Source of the DNA: Peribolospora baueri
Taxonomy: Eukaryota; Basidiomycota; Peribolosporomycetes; Peribolosporales; Peribolosporaceae
Length of the DNA: 64,000 nucleotides
NCBI GenBank assembly: GCA_029717555.1
Contig: JAMDHS010000016.1
Span: 1-64,000, forward strand
Direction of reading: 5' to 3'
Shown here: positions 34,831 through 45,411 of the stretch, one piece after another
How positions within the stretch are numbered: position 1 is the first letter of the stretch
How the letters are laid out: each line of letters begins with the position of its first letter
Notes under the pieces: generated by a model
Databases searched by the model: none
What the model was told of the DNA's origin: nothing
What the model saw: only the letters and a program-made list of their open reading frames with translations
Made by a program: the position numbers and the translations under genes

Positions 34831-36963
34831 TCAAGCGATCACGCAACCCGAGCAGCATCCGCCGCCGTGCTCCTGCTCCTCGGCCTGGAAGCCGGCGATG
34901 CCGCCGCCGGCAGCGGCGCCGGGTCCTGGGCGACCCATGGTTTGCTCCTGGAGAAGGGAAGGAACGGGACGGGCAAGGAGAAAGGACGCGGTAAGGATGA
35001 GCGACAAATGTGACAGATCGCGCGGCGGGGACGAAGGAAGGCGCACCTTGTTGTACCGCCGAATCTCGCGGACCAAGTTGGAGAAGGCCTCGTCGACGTT
35101 GATGCGCTGCTTGGCTGAGGTTTCGATAAATTTGCATCCAAAGTGCTTCGCCAGTTCGCGACCCTCTGCAAAGGTGAAACGATGGATGAAAGGGGGATGA
35201 GAAAAGAGAGCGGGACGAAAACATGGACTGATGGCGACCCACCATGACCGCCGACCTGCCTCTCGTACTCGAGATCGCACTTGTTGGCGACGACGATGAC
35301 GGGGAAGTAGTCCTTGTCCTTGACACGCAAGATCTGCTGGTGGAAGGTGGAGATCTCCTCGAACGAGTTGCGCGAGGTGATCGAATAAACGAGAAGGAAA
35401 CCCTCGCCGGTGCGCATGTATTGCTCGCGCATGGCGCTGAGGAGACGGGGTGCGATCAAGGGTGTTGGCAACTGGTCAGCGACAAGGTCGAAGATTCGCC
35501 CACCAGCATAAAGAGTTGTCGCTTCGTTCCCAACGCCGGAACGAACGACAACCTAGTTCCTCTCCACCCCAAGCCCAGCATCGAAAAACCGGCACGCTCG
35601 AACAAGGCCAGCGGCTAAGCCGAGCAACGCATTCAAACGCACCTATACTCCTCCTGTCCGGCCGTGTCCAAGACGTCGAGCAAGGCTACCTCGTCATCGA
35701 TGACGCACTGCTTGCGGTACGAGTCTGGTGCGTGGGAGCAGAAAGAAAGGGGGGAGAAAGAATAAAGGGTGGGAACGAGCATGTGAGCATGACGGACGAC
35801 GACGCAACGTCGGCTGGAGCACTCCCCGCCCTCTCTCCTTTCGAGCCTCATCCGCGACTGCGATTGTCAAATACGGGCGACTCACCCTCGATGGTAGGGT
35901 CATACTCGTCTACAAAGTGACTTTGTATGAACTGAATGGTCAGGGCGGACTTTCCAACGCCACCACCTCCGACAACGACGAGCTTGTATTCGCGGAGGAA
36001 CTGAGCCTTGTTGGCGGTGGCGTTGTGGGTGGAGGAGGGAGGGATGCCGAAATCGATGCCAATGCCGGTGCCAGTGGCGATGGAGGCGGGAAGGGGCGGG
36101 CCGGCGACGGGAGAGAAGGAGGAGTAGCGGTTGGAGGGTGGAGAGTAGCGGTCGGAAGGCGGGGAGTAGGGGTCGGAGGGCGGGGAGTAGCGGCCAGAGA
36201 GCGAAGGGTAGTGGGCGAAGGGTTGGTTATAGCGGTAGGAAGGGGAAGAGGTGGGAGGTGGCGGCGGGTAGGAAGAATAAGGGGACATGTCAGAAAGGGA
36301 GGGTTGAGAGGGGTTAGGATTAGGATTCGTCGGGAAGGGAGACGATCAGAATTAGCGACGAGATGAGGGCAGGCGATGAGCAATTGATGAGCAAGCGATG
36401 AGGAGACGATGAAGGTCAGGTCGAAGGTCGAGGTGGATCGATGGCGACGGCGGCGGGCGGGTGGGTCGGATCGGAGGATGGTTGATGGTTGGGTGGCGGT
36501 GATGACGTCGTGGTTGTCGTCGCGATGGATGGCAAGGGAGTGCAAGGCAGGAAGGAAGCAAGGCGGGGAAGGAGATGGAGACGGAGAAGAGAAGAGAAGA
36601 GAAGAGAAGCGTTGCGTCGTGATGAGCGATTGACAGACGGACGGACGATCGACGACGCGCAGCCGGACAACGTCGACGACGACGACGACGACGACGATGA
36701 TGATGATGATGACCTTGCGCAGATTCATCCTCCTCCCTTCTCCTCTCCTCTTTCCTCCCCTCCTCCTCCCACAATCCGCTTTCCTTTCCTCCGCCTCCCC
36801 TCTCTCCTTATCGCCCCCGTCCCCTCCCAATCCATCCACCACGTCTACTATCTCCCGTCATGCCTGCCTAACCCACCCATCCATCCCAACCAACCAAAGC
36901 GGCCGCCGACGGACGTCCCTGGACCGGACCACTGGGCACGCCGACGCTCACCTTGTTTGCCAT
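34831..36963 (-). CDS. RAS1: Ras GTPase
   Basis: A tiny first exon (36963-36952, ATG GCA AAC AAG) before a GTGAGC donor can join at 36006 to [20 protein letters not shown], giving the usual fungal Ras N-terminus. All G boxes are present: P-loop GGGGVGKS, effector region YDPTIEDSY, switch [15 protein letters not shown] and ETSAK. The C-terminus [11 protein letters not shown] has a CaaX box (CVIA, farnesylation expected) preceded by a CC pair suited to palmitoylation, so the protein should be anchored at the plasma membrane. Fungal Ras activates adenylyl cyclase or MAPK signalling in growth and mating. The first intron would be about 945 nt, far longer than others here. An alternative start at 36288 keeps the frame open and would add 94 residues. 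The number in the symbol is only conventional. Confidence 0.92.
36007..36288 (-). other. Open N-terminal extension or intron 1 of RAS
   Basis: From an ATG at 36288 the frame stays open into the Ras core. It encodes a Pro/Ser/Tyr-rich tract with repeats of [14 protein letters not shown] type and ends in TANK immediately before AQFLREYK. Thus both routes place Asn-Lys before AQF. The tract could be an alternative first exon, or intronic sequence that happens to be open. Confidence 0.4.
36585..36712. repeat. GAAGA and GAC/GAT microsatellites
   Basis: A purine GAAGA-type run lies at 36585-36609. A GAC run passing into GAT lies at 36674-36712. Both are inside the long first intron or upstream part of RAS. 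Confidence 0.8.
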
Positions 36964-37756
36964 GGTGATCCTGATCCGATACGGGGCGCAAGACAGAGAC
37001 GGAGACGGCGATATAGATATAGACGAGCGCAGCGGCTGCAGCTGGAGCGGAGAAGAGGCGGAGGGGCGAGGAGGAGAGAGGGCGGAGAGGGCGGAGGGAG
37101 CGGCGAGGCGAGGCGAGCGATGGCGATGGCGATGAGCTTGCCGACTAGCGAGCTGGCTCGGAGGAGAGGGTCGGAGGAGGAGAAGGAGGATCGGAGGTGG
37201 TATTGAACAACAACGATGATGGCCGTCTTCTTGGAGAGAAGAGGAAGAACGAAAGGGGAAAGAGACGGCACCACTCGCCCGTAGCCCGCCCAGCCCAAGC
37301 CCAGCCCAGCCCAGGCCGGTCCCGCGCTCCTCCTCGCCGTCTCCCGCCGCGCATCACCGCGCATCGCCGCTCCCCCCTCCACTTCTCATCACTATCGGGC
37401 AGACCGGGCAGGCGGATACGATGGATGCTGCGGACAGAGATCGGCTTATGCCGCAGCCGAGAACGCGTCCCGTGTCGTTCGTGTGAAAGGAGGTCCGACA
37501 GAACAAGAACAAGAACAGCGTCGACTCGACGACCTGTACTCGCTCGCTCTCCCTCCAACACCCCACCCGCATTCCTTCTTCCCACCAAACCCCACTGCTT
37601 TCCTTCCCCTCTGCTTCCCATTGCCCGCTCACTTCGGTTACTGCTCCCTCTTCTCTCCAACCTAACCCCTGTCCCACATTTTTCGTCTTCGTCTTCGTCT
37701 TCGTCTCCTCGCCCCCGCCCCCGCCCCCGCCCCCGCCCCCGGCCCCGCCCCCGCCA
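36964..37756. promoter_or_regulatory. Divergent RAS / MIS14 promoter
   Basis: The region includes an ACGCGT element (37463-37468), about 290 bp before the MIS14 ATG. It also has a CGTCTT repeat run (37683-37706) and a C5G repeat tract (37711-37755) that abuts the MIS14 ATG. The G-rich strand of that tract has more than four runs of four or more G and could form a quadruplex. Confidence 0.5.
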
Positions 37757-38818
37757 ATGCCAGACCAATTCAGCAAGATCGAGCTGGACGATCGAGACGA
37801 CTTTGAGTTTGTCGTCCAAGCTGTCAAGAATTATGCTCGTGCCCTCGTCCCAGGCCTCACTGGTCCAGATGCTGGCCCCGGCGGAAAGGAGACGACGTGG
37901 ATAAAGGAGGAGGTGGAGAGAGCGATCGAGGATGTGAGTACGACCGTCGAAGAAGCGCAGCGTGACAGTGGAGGCGCTCAACGCGCTCGTCTTTTTCATC
38001 GCCTCCTCTTCGTTGCCCTGTAGTGGACGACGGCCGCCAAGGTGTCCATGCTTCCCAACTTACTCCTCAACGGTCTCGACTACGCTGATACGGACGTGAA
38101 TCGGGAAGCAGGCCAAGGTGGGCTGAACTTCAGACGTGGCGGCTCCTGGTTGGTTTGTCTCCACTTGTATCATGCCCTCACCTTCCTCTTTCCACTTGAC
38201 CTATCCTTCGCACGCATACGGCCCCGACAGAGCTTGAACCCTTCGATGAAGCCCTTTCCCGTCGTCTACAGTCCCTAACCGAAGAGGCGGATCTCTACAC
38301 CGCCCGAGCCATCCATGAACGCAAGACCGTCCCGATGGAGCGTCAACGCGCTTTGCAAAGACGTTTGGAGGTCGAGGAACGTATCGAGGCAAGGAAGCGG
38401 CGGAGGGCGGAGGCGAGGAGGAAAATGCTCGAGGAGACGGCCAAGGAGGAGGAGAAGGGTAGCGCTCGTGAGTTGCTTCTGACCGCTTGCTCGCGAGTTA
38501 ATGCCCTAAATTCCGTCTGTTGCCGTTTTACGCTCTCTTCACAGCCAAGCTCGAGCGCAAGGCACAGGTCGGTAAGGACCTGGCGACGGCGTTGAGCCAT
38601 GTCGACGACCTCAGGATCGTGAGTCCAGCCGAAGGCTCTTTGTCTTTTTGCCTTACGCTTCTTCCCAATAGCCATATGCCTTGCTGGTTTCCTTCACTTC
38701 ACATCCGTTCTCCTCAAACTGACTTGCTTGTTCTGCTCGTCAGGCTCTGCCCGAACGAAGAGCGACCGCCGCAGGGCAACACCGCGTCGTCCAACGCCTC
38801 CGACATCTCCCGCCCTGA
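37757..38818 (+). CDS. MIS14: Kinetochore protein Mis14/Nsl1-like
   Basis: Five or six small exons. The N-terminus reads SKIELDDRDDFEFVVQAVK, then IKEEVERAIEDW, SMLPNLLLNGLDYADTD, and the family-like core ELEPFDEALSRRLQSLTEEA then DLYTARAIHERKTVP. A strongly charged coiled coil follows (RRLEVEERIEARKRRRAEA). The last exon (after the acceptor near 38743) gives ALPERRATAAGQH and stops at 38818. Mis14/Nsl1 is a subunit of the Mis12 (MIND) complex, which links the inner centromere to Ndc80 and Knl1. The assignment rests on the EPFDE...L...EAD-L...R..VP pattern and length (about 210 residues). The ATG sits directly after a C5G repeat leader. Confidence 0.65.
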
Positions 38819-39204
38819 ACTCGATTCTCTTCCCTCCTTGCGTCTTTCAATGCTGCCCCTTCGTCTTCCTGTCTCGCTAGCCCCCCTTCCTGTATTATTT
38901 GCGATACCCGATAGCACCTTTCCGTCGCAAGTCGATCTTGTCTTTTTGCGCTACTACGAACTTGCCGTTTGCCCCCATGGAACACGAATCCCAAGGTCCA
39001 TCATCATGTCTGCCGAATAGGTCGGTGTCGTGTGGCCCGCGGGGCCCAAGTCGCCGAGGCGCGGCGCGTCATTGTCGGAGAAGGCCGAGGGCCGATCGGG
39101 ACGAGCGAGACTACTGCCCCGCAATTCCTATCTCTACTCGCTCCTCGCTCCTCCACCTTCACCTCGTTGCTCCTACCACGACACGACAAGCAACCACAGC
39201 AAAG
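38819..39204. other. Intergenic, tandem genes
   Basis: Between MIS14 and the transhydrogenase gene, both on the plus strand. No gene, tRNA or clear site is seen. The last 100 bp are CT-rich. Confidence 0.4.
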
Positions 39205-41589
39205 ATGCCCCCTCGTCCTTCCCGCTCCGCCATCGCTCGGCTTTTGCGCGCCTCACACAGCTCACACTGTCCCTGCCACGGCTGCGCCGCCTCGTCCGCC
39301 GCCGCTCACGGCTTCAATGCCGCTCGTGTCGTGCAGAGCCTGGCCCAAGGCGGCAATAACGCTGCCAGCGGACGAGGATATGCGACGCCTGTGGACGGGG
39401 CGTTGCAGAAGGAGTATGCCTTTGAGGTGCGTGATTTTTTCATTCAACCGCCGCACGTCCTTGTTTCCATCCCCTAAACTTGACCCTGAAATAACTTCAG
39501 ATGGCGGCCTCCTCCATTCGCTTCGGAGAAGGCGTCACACGCGAGGTCGGCTTTGATCTGTCGAACATGAAAGCGACAAAGGTGGGCGTGTTCACCGACC
39601 CAACTGTTCGCCAGCTTGCGCCGGTCAAGACGGCTTTGGAGAGCTTGGACGCCCAGGGGCTCAAGTACGAGGTGTTTGACCGGGTCAGGGTCGAGCCGAA
39701 CGATAAGAGGTGGGTGAGAGGGAGATGATGGATAGAGCATGTACTAGATTAGACGACACCCGGACTGACGCTCTTTGCATTCTGACGCCTTGCTTGCGCT
39801 CGCCAGTTGGGCCGAGGCGATCGACTACGCTCGTCAACAAGACTTTTCGCACTGTGAGCTTCCTTGGCCGGTCACGTTCCCTGCCATATTCTGACAATGG
39901 AGCTCCCCTTTCCTCCGCTAGTCCTCGCCGTCGGAGGCGGCTCAGTGATGGACACCGCCAAGGTGGCCAACCTGTTCACCGTCTACAAGGATGCTGAGCT
40001 ACTCGACTTCACCAACGCCCCCGTTGGGAAAGGAAAGCCCGTGGACAGGACTCTCAGACCTCTGGTAGCGGGTGAGTGAGCGCAATCACTCTGAACCAAC
40101 CTGTCGTCATGCTCAATATCCGCCCGACCTCTCCGTTGCTTTCCTCTCGCAGTGCCCACCACGGCTGGAACAGGTTCGGAGACCACAGGAACGGCCATTT
40201 TCGACCACGGGCCTTCTGGCGCAAAGACGGGCATTGCCTCTCGTGCCCTCCGTCCAACCATCGGCATCGTCGACCCGCTGAACACCGCCACCTGTCCCGT
40301 CGAGGTACACATCAGCTCTGGATTGGACGTGGTGAGCATGTTTTCTCCGTACATGTTTGCCTCGTTGGCTCTTCAGTTTGAATAATTGTGCAATTTGCAT
40401 CGTGCTGATCGTGCTACCCTTCGTCCACCAAAGCTTTTCCACTCGCTGGAATCGTACACCGCGATTCCCTACACGGAACGCATGCCCCGTCCTCAGAATC
40501 CGCTTGCCCGTCCGGCTTACCAGGGCGCCAACCCGATCTCGGACATTTTCTCCCTCTGGGCGCTCAAGCAGACCGTAAAATATTTGCCGAGGCTCGTGAG
40601 GGACAAGCACGATAAGGAGGCGAGGGAACATATGATGTGCGTTCGCTCATGCTTTTTTTCGGAGGACACTTGACGAAATACCTTCGAACGTAATGGGCTG
40701 AACATCGTTTCCTCTTGTCGCGTTTGCGCCCTCTCCCAGGCTCGGTGCCGCGCTGGCAGGTGTTGGCTTCGGCAATGCGGGCGTGTAAGTTGTTTTGCAT
40801 ACCGCGCTCTCTCCGATATGTTCGCCGTGTACCTTTGTTGACCGACGTCTTCATTGTGCCTTTATATCTTACGTGTCTATAATTCGATGCGTCATGTGTA
40901 GTCGTGAGTAACAGCCCAGATGCGGGAGGTACCTCCCAGACCATCCGCTCTGATCATTTTCTGACGCCCTTCGCTTCGTAGATCTCTGCCACGGAATCTC
41001 CTACGCCGTGTCCGGCCTCAACAAGCGCTACGCGCACTGGCAACACCCAGGTTACTCGACGGACCACCCAATCGTCCCTCACGGTATCTCTGTCGCCCTC
41101 ACTGGCCCAGCCGTCTTCGATTTTACCTCGCCAAGCTCTCCTGACCGTCACCGCGAGGTGGCAGCCATCTTTGGAGCACGTGGAGAGGCAGGCGTGGACG
41201 AGGTGAATGAGGTCAAGAGACTGCCAGATAGCGAAATCGGACCGCTTCTATACGACGTGAGCTCGAGCTTTCTCTTCCCTTCCAAAGACGGACGCCTCCC
41301 GGTTTCCCTGCAGTTCCTCGCTCCGACGGCGCTCAGACTGAATTGTATCGCTCGCTTTTCTTTTGAATTTCGACCGACTCGATAGCGCATCGCCGCCTTC
41401 CTGGCCGAAGTGCAAGTCCCTCGGGGTCTTTCGGCGATTGGCTACGGGACGGAGCACATTGCCGACCTCGTCAAAGGTACGCTTCCACAACGCCGCGTTC
41501 TCGACCTCGCGCCGGGCATTGGCGACGTTGTCGGTGCTGATGGAAGGGAGCACCTGGCGGGGATCATTGAGCGGTCGATGAAGTATTAA
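39205..41589 (+). CDS. Hydroxyacid-oxoacid transhydrogenase (ADHFE1-type, iron alcohol dehydrogenase)
   Basis: About nine exons. The N-terminus [20 protein letters not shown] is Arg/Ser-rich and fits mitochondrial import. Core motifs in order are [31 protein letters not shown] (the GGGSxxDxAK coenzyme loop), [16 protein letters not shown], and [16 protein letters not shown], followed by [15 protein letters not shown] and [13 protein letters not shown] with the metal-ligand histidines. The end is IIERSMKY at 41589. ADHFE1 transfers hydride from gamma-hydroxybutyrate or similar hydroxyacids to 2-oxoglutarate, making D-2-hydroxyglutarate, without free cofactor exchange. Length and motif order match the family well. 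Exons join in phase with short introns. Confidence 0.92.
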
Positions 41590-42669
41590 GACCGTCTTGA
41601 CGTGGCGTGAACCGCAAGGCACGTGGCGGTTTGAGCTCGAATTGCTTCAATATAGCTTTTTTTCCCCTTGACCTAGTGTCGCACAAGGAACCGACTCTTC
41701 ACATCTGCGAGACGACGAAATAGAACGTCGGTAGGGTTGGAAATGTAAAACGTCTGACAGTGCGAATGCATCGCGTTGTTGTCGTCTGATTCGAGAAGGG
41801 GGTTGCTAAGACGGAGGAAGAATAATTATCCGTGGATGGAGGACTGGAGGAGGAGGTGTCGACATAGGAGATTGGCAAAGAAGAAAAAGGGAGAGAAGTA
41901 CTGATGGAAGAAGCCTTTGTTTAGGCGACTATCTTAGTCCAGGGTCACTCGACCAAGTTGTGTCCCTCTTGTGCTCGTTCGACTACTCTCATGTATGTAA
42001 GACGAAGCCTCTACTTCACTCGAGAGGGAATCAAGTTGAGTCCCCTAAAAGTACAAATGGTGGGCGGACGAAGACAACTTGCAGGGCGACGACTCGGACG
42101 AGAGCTGTCTCCTCAGCGATGCCGAGAGTTGCACTCCCCCTTGGTCGTGACACCACTTTTCGGCCCAGTCCCCCTACTCGCTCTGTTCTGGGCTCATAAA
42201 TACGTCAGCCGATGCTGTGCCACTGCCGCCGTACCATGGGCCGCGTCCATCTGTAGGCACCACTATCTTATCGACATGCAGCATTTGGACTTGCTATCCA
42301 CACCTTCCCGAATCTTGCAATGGGCACCGAGGCCCATCCTGCCGTTCTACCCCATCGATGCCGTCCTGAACCTGTTGTCCTCCATGCACCGCCCCTGCCT
42401 TCTGGTACTATCAGTCTTCCTTGACCGGGTAACAACTTCATCGGCACATGTCGCCCTCCCTGGAGCGACGGTTTCGACGAATGCTCCGGAAAATACCAGA
42501 ACAAAGTGACGAAAAGGCACAAGGCCAAACCGTGCCAGCGAGCCAGCAACATCGTCGGGAGCTAGGGCCGGAGATGATCGTAGATGACGACGATCTGATA
42601 GTCTGACGCTATGAATTGGAACCATCTCCTATCGTACAAAGACTGGAAAACAGAACAGAGAAATCCCGT
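41590..42669. other. Convergent intergenic region, unresolved
   Basis: 1.1 kb between the 3' ends of the transhydrogenase and RPA12. A plus-strand open frame of 183 codons (41958-42509) has no starting context, motif or splice support. I see no tRNA. The first 300 bp look like untranslated or unconstrained sequence. Confidence 0.4.
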
Positions 42670-43520
42670 TCAGTTGTTTGTCGAAAACTTGTAGCTGTCA
42701 GAAGGGGAAAAAAAATGGTGGGCGAAGTGCCGCATGTGGAAACTCAGCAAAAGTTGTGGCTCCTATCTCCCATCGCGATGGAGAACGGTCCACCGAAGGC
42801 CAACGACCAGTGTCACCGCACCACTCACGCGCATTTCGGACATTCGTAAAAGACTGTCGTGCCCTCGTCCGCGCTTCGAAGCTGAAGGGTGTGATACGTC
42901 ATCTCCTCGTTGCCACATTTCGGGCAGCTCTCCTTGATCTGTGAGTGTCATGGGACGAAGGCCACGACAAATCAAAGTAAAGCGCACCTGTAAGTATAAG
43001 GAAATAATAAAAGCACAGAGGGTAAGAGCGAGGCAGGGAGCACACACCGTGGCCTCCTTCGGCCGCTCGTCAGGGGAGGGTGCCTTCACGACAAGGTTTC
43101 GTTTTTGTCGCAGCGCAGATGGAAAAGCGGTGGGGTGTGAGCGGGTAACTATTGTGAGGTTCCCATACGCTTTGGGCAGTGTGAAAGGATAATCAAAAGA
43201 TGAAAGGGTGATGAATGAGGACGGGCGGAGAAGCAGATACGTCAGCGGACCAAGGCCTGTCATTGGTGGCACCCCATGGCCAGTCATTCGCGTATCCTCT
43301 TTAGCAAACCCATATTGAGGCTGCTTTGGTGGATCAGCCCCTCAATGCCACCTCGAATTGACCCACCTCTCGCGTCCTCAGACCTTCCACAAAGCGAGCA
43401 CTTGATCGCATCGTCGTCGCCGGGCAGATCGAGGAGTGTTCCGCAATCGGGGCAGAAGAGCAAGGAACCAATCTTGTTGGGCATAGATGTGTGAGAAGAG
43501 GTGGACTTAGGAGGAGCCAT
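42670..43520 (-). CDS. RPA12: RNA polymerase I subunit Rpa12 (A12.2)
   Basis: Four exons give about 136 residues. Exon 1 carries the N-terminal zinc ribbon LLFCPDCGTLLDLPGDDD then CSLCGRSEDAR. Exon 2 (from about 43173) gives AYGNLTIVTRSHPTAFPSAL. Exon 3 gives the TFIIS-type ribbon SCPKCGNEEMTYHTLQLRSA with DEGTTVFYECPKCA. A 25-nt coding tail (CAYKFSTNN, stop at 42670) lies across a further intron and is easily missed. The RSADEGTTVFY loop inserts in the Pol I active site for RNA cleavage. Eight zinc-binding cysteines are all present. The gene diverges from the CENP-K-like gene. Confidence 0.93.
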
Positions 43521-43906
43521 GACAATAAGTGAACGAAACTGAGGTGAAAGCGGGCTTGACGAGGTTAGCGAAAGATGTGGTTGATGGATAGCAGAGCAGA
43601 GATGGGCACAGATGATCGGTTAATAAACTGCGGCACACCTTTTGGGCCCCGAGAACCGCAGCATCGACCGCAGCACAGAGATGGGTCCGGTTGACTACCT
43701 GTCTCCAGCATTTGCAGGTCTCTCAGACGCCGGGAGGACCGTTCGAAGCGAATAGCCAAGCAGCCTACATTGGATTTAGCGGCCAACTGATCGGAAGGAC
43801 AGGGCAAGTTGGGGTGGTCAACTTGCCCGCGCCTGTGATCACTTGCCCGCGCCTGTGATCTCACCTCGACGCGGTGGCCTCGACGCGGTGGGCGCGCGCC
43901 GTGTAC
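43521..43906. promoter_or_regulatory. Divergent RPA12 / CENP-K promoter with tandem duplications
   Basis: A 20-bp unit is perfectly duplicated head to tail (43821-43840 and 43841-43860). It is followed at once by a second tandem duplication of CTCGACGCGGTGG type (about 43864-43891). The second repeat contains ACGCG, the MCB core, twice. The CENP-K ATG follows within 20 bp of it. Confidence 0.6.
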
Positions 43907-45107
43907 ATGATGCGATCGGCGACAATCGACTCTCCGTCCAACCACCAAACTCGTCCTCCCACCGACATGGATCGATCAAGAACAGAACTCGAGTCGAGGC
44001 TGAGAGACTCTGAGGACGAGTTGATATGTCTTCAACAGGGTGGGTGCGCCTATCTCTCTGTCCATTGCTCATCCCGCCCCGTCTTCTCAGTACGATCCTT
44101 TGCCCAACCGGCTCTCCCGCACTGCAGAGCTTGAAACCCCACCACCGGACTTCGACGACTTCCTCCTGTCCATCCTCGCCCGAAAACGGATCGCCGCCGA
44201 CATAGAAGGCTATCGAGAAGCCACCTCCTTCTTGGAAAAGCAGCTTAAGGAGACGAGGAAGGAGGTGGAGGAGTGCGTCCTCACGCTTTCTCGTCTGTTC
44301 CCAGCTCCGATCTTCGGCACCTGAAAAAGCGCTGCTGACACTTTTCCCCCCTTTTCTCCGTCCCCCACTGCAAGACAAAGACAGCTACTGTCCGACACTC
44401 GGACAATTCAAGCGGGCCTGAACAAGCGACTGGCGGATGCGAAGGAAAAGAGGGGCAAGCTGTCGGAGGGCGAGATTATCCGGTGAGAAGCAAGCAATCT
44501 CGCTCGTTCGTCGCCTCAATCATCCTTGTCCGCGAAACCGACGTTCTGTTTGTAGCATGTCTATGCTGACTCCTTCCTCCCATTGCTACCTAAATTCCCG
44601 CGCATGTGCTTCGCACTTCCCACCGCTCCCCGGCATCAGCACGCTCTCCGCCCGACGAGACAAGCTCGACGAAGATCTCTCCTACCTTCTTAAGTCACTC
44701 ATTGGTTTCGTTGACACTTTGTATCCGGGTGACGGCGAGGAGGTCGAAAGGGAGCGAATACTGCTGAGGAGGGTGTTGGATGTGGGTGTGCAGCCATGGA
44801 CGGGCCTCTTTCCAGGCATCTTGTCTTGCATGAGCATGCCATTGCCCAGTTTGTCTCTCTTTTTCTCTGCTGACTCACACCCTTCCCAACTCGGCCCTGC
44901 ATTACCTTCCCTCCAATCTCCACACAGACCCTGATGAACCATGCCTGGACCTCTCCAGCAGACCCGTATGTGGCCTTGGACGACTTTGGCTTCTCCTTTC
45001 CGCGCGAGATGTTGCTCTTGCTGCAGCGCGCCAACTGCGTCGTCGAGCACCCGAGGGACGCTAAGCGTGTCAGACTTGTTGGCTTTCAAAAGCAAACGGT
45101 TTCCTGA
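43907..45107 (+). CDS. CENP-K-like inner kinetochore (CCAN) protein
   Basis: Five exons. The N-terminus has SRLRDSEDELICLQQ type coiled-coil sequence. Then LETPPPDFDDFLLSILARK, FLEKQLKETRKEVEE and TIQAGLNKRLADAKEKRG give long heptad-like helices. The next exon is LDEDLSYLLKSLIGFVDTLY, matching the CENP-K 'L..hF' helix. The last exon carries the strongest signature: DPYVALDD followed by LLLLQRANCVVEHPRDAKR and RVRLVGFQ, which aligns with the human CENP-K end (DPYVKISD, then ELLLRNGIALRHPEDPTRIR). CENP-K/Sim4/Mcm22 pairs with CENP-H in the constitutive centromere network. Starts at 43907 or 43967 are both in frame; I use the first. Homology by eye only, but the C-terminal match is convincing. 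Confidence 0.72.
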
Positions 45108-45411
45108 GAGGATTGCGTGCCCCCCGGTGCAGGATGCAGAAAGGCGGCTCGCCCAGTCCACGTTCTACACCTGGCGTGACGAGTGGTGGTCGACAAGACG
45201 GCCTCCACGATACCGTTTCCTCCCTCTCTTGGTCTCACCCATCTACGTCAGATTGTTGACTTTACTCTAGAAATGTATCATCCGTCATCGGCTTCGCGGG
45301 AGGGACAGGCGAGCTTCAAGACAGTGAGCGTGACCTAAGCGACACGAACTCCTCTCCTTCCTCCTCTGACGCTTTAAAACAAACAGTTTGCAGTGCCGTG
45401 CCGAGAGCCGC
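45108..45411. other. Convergent intergenic region
   Basis: Short 3'-3' space between the CENP-K-like gene and the aldose epimerase. Nothing recognisable. Confidence 0.45.

Noticed and set aside
41958-42509. 183-codon plus-strand frame between the transhydrogenase and RPA12
   Set aside because: No recognisable domain, no splice or start support, irregular codon use.
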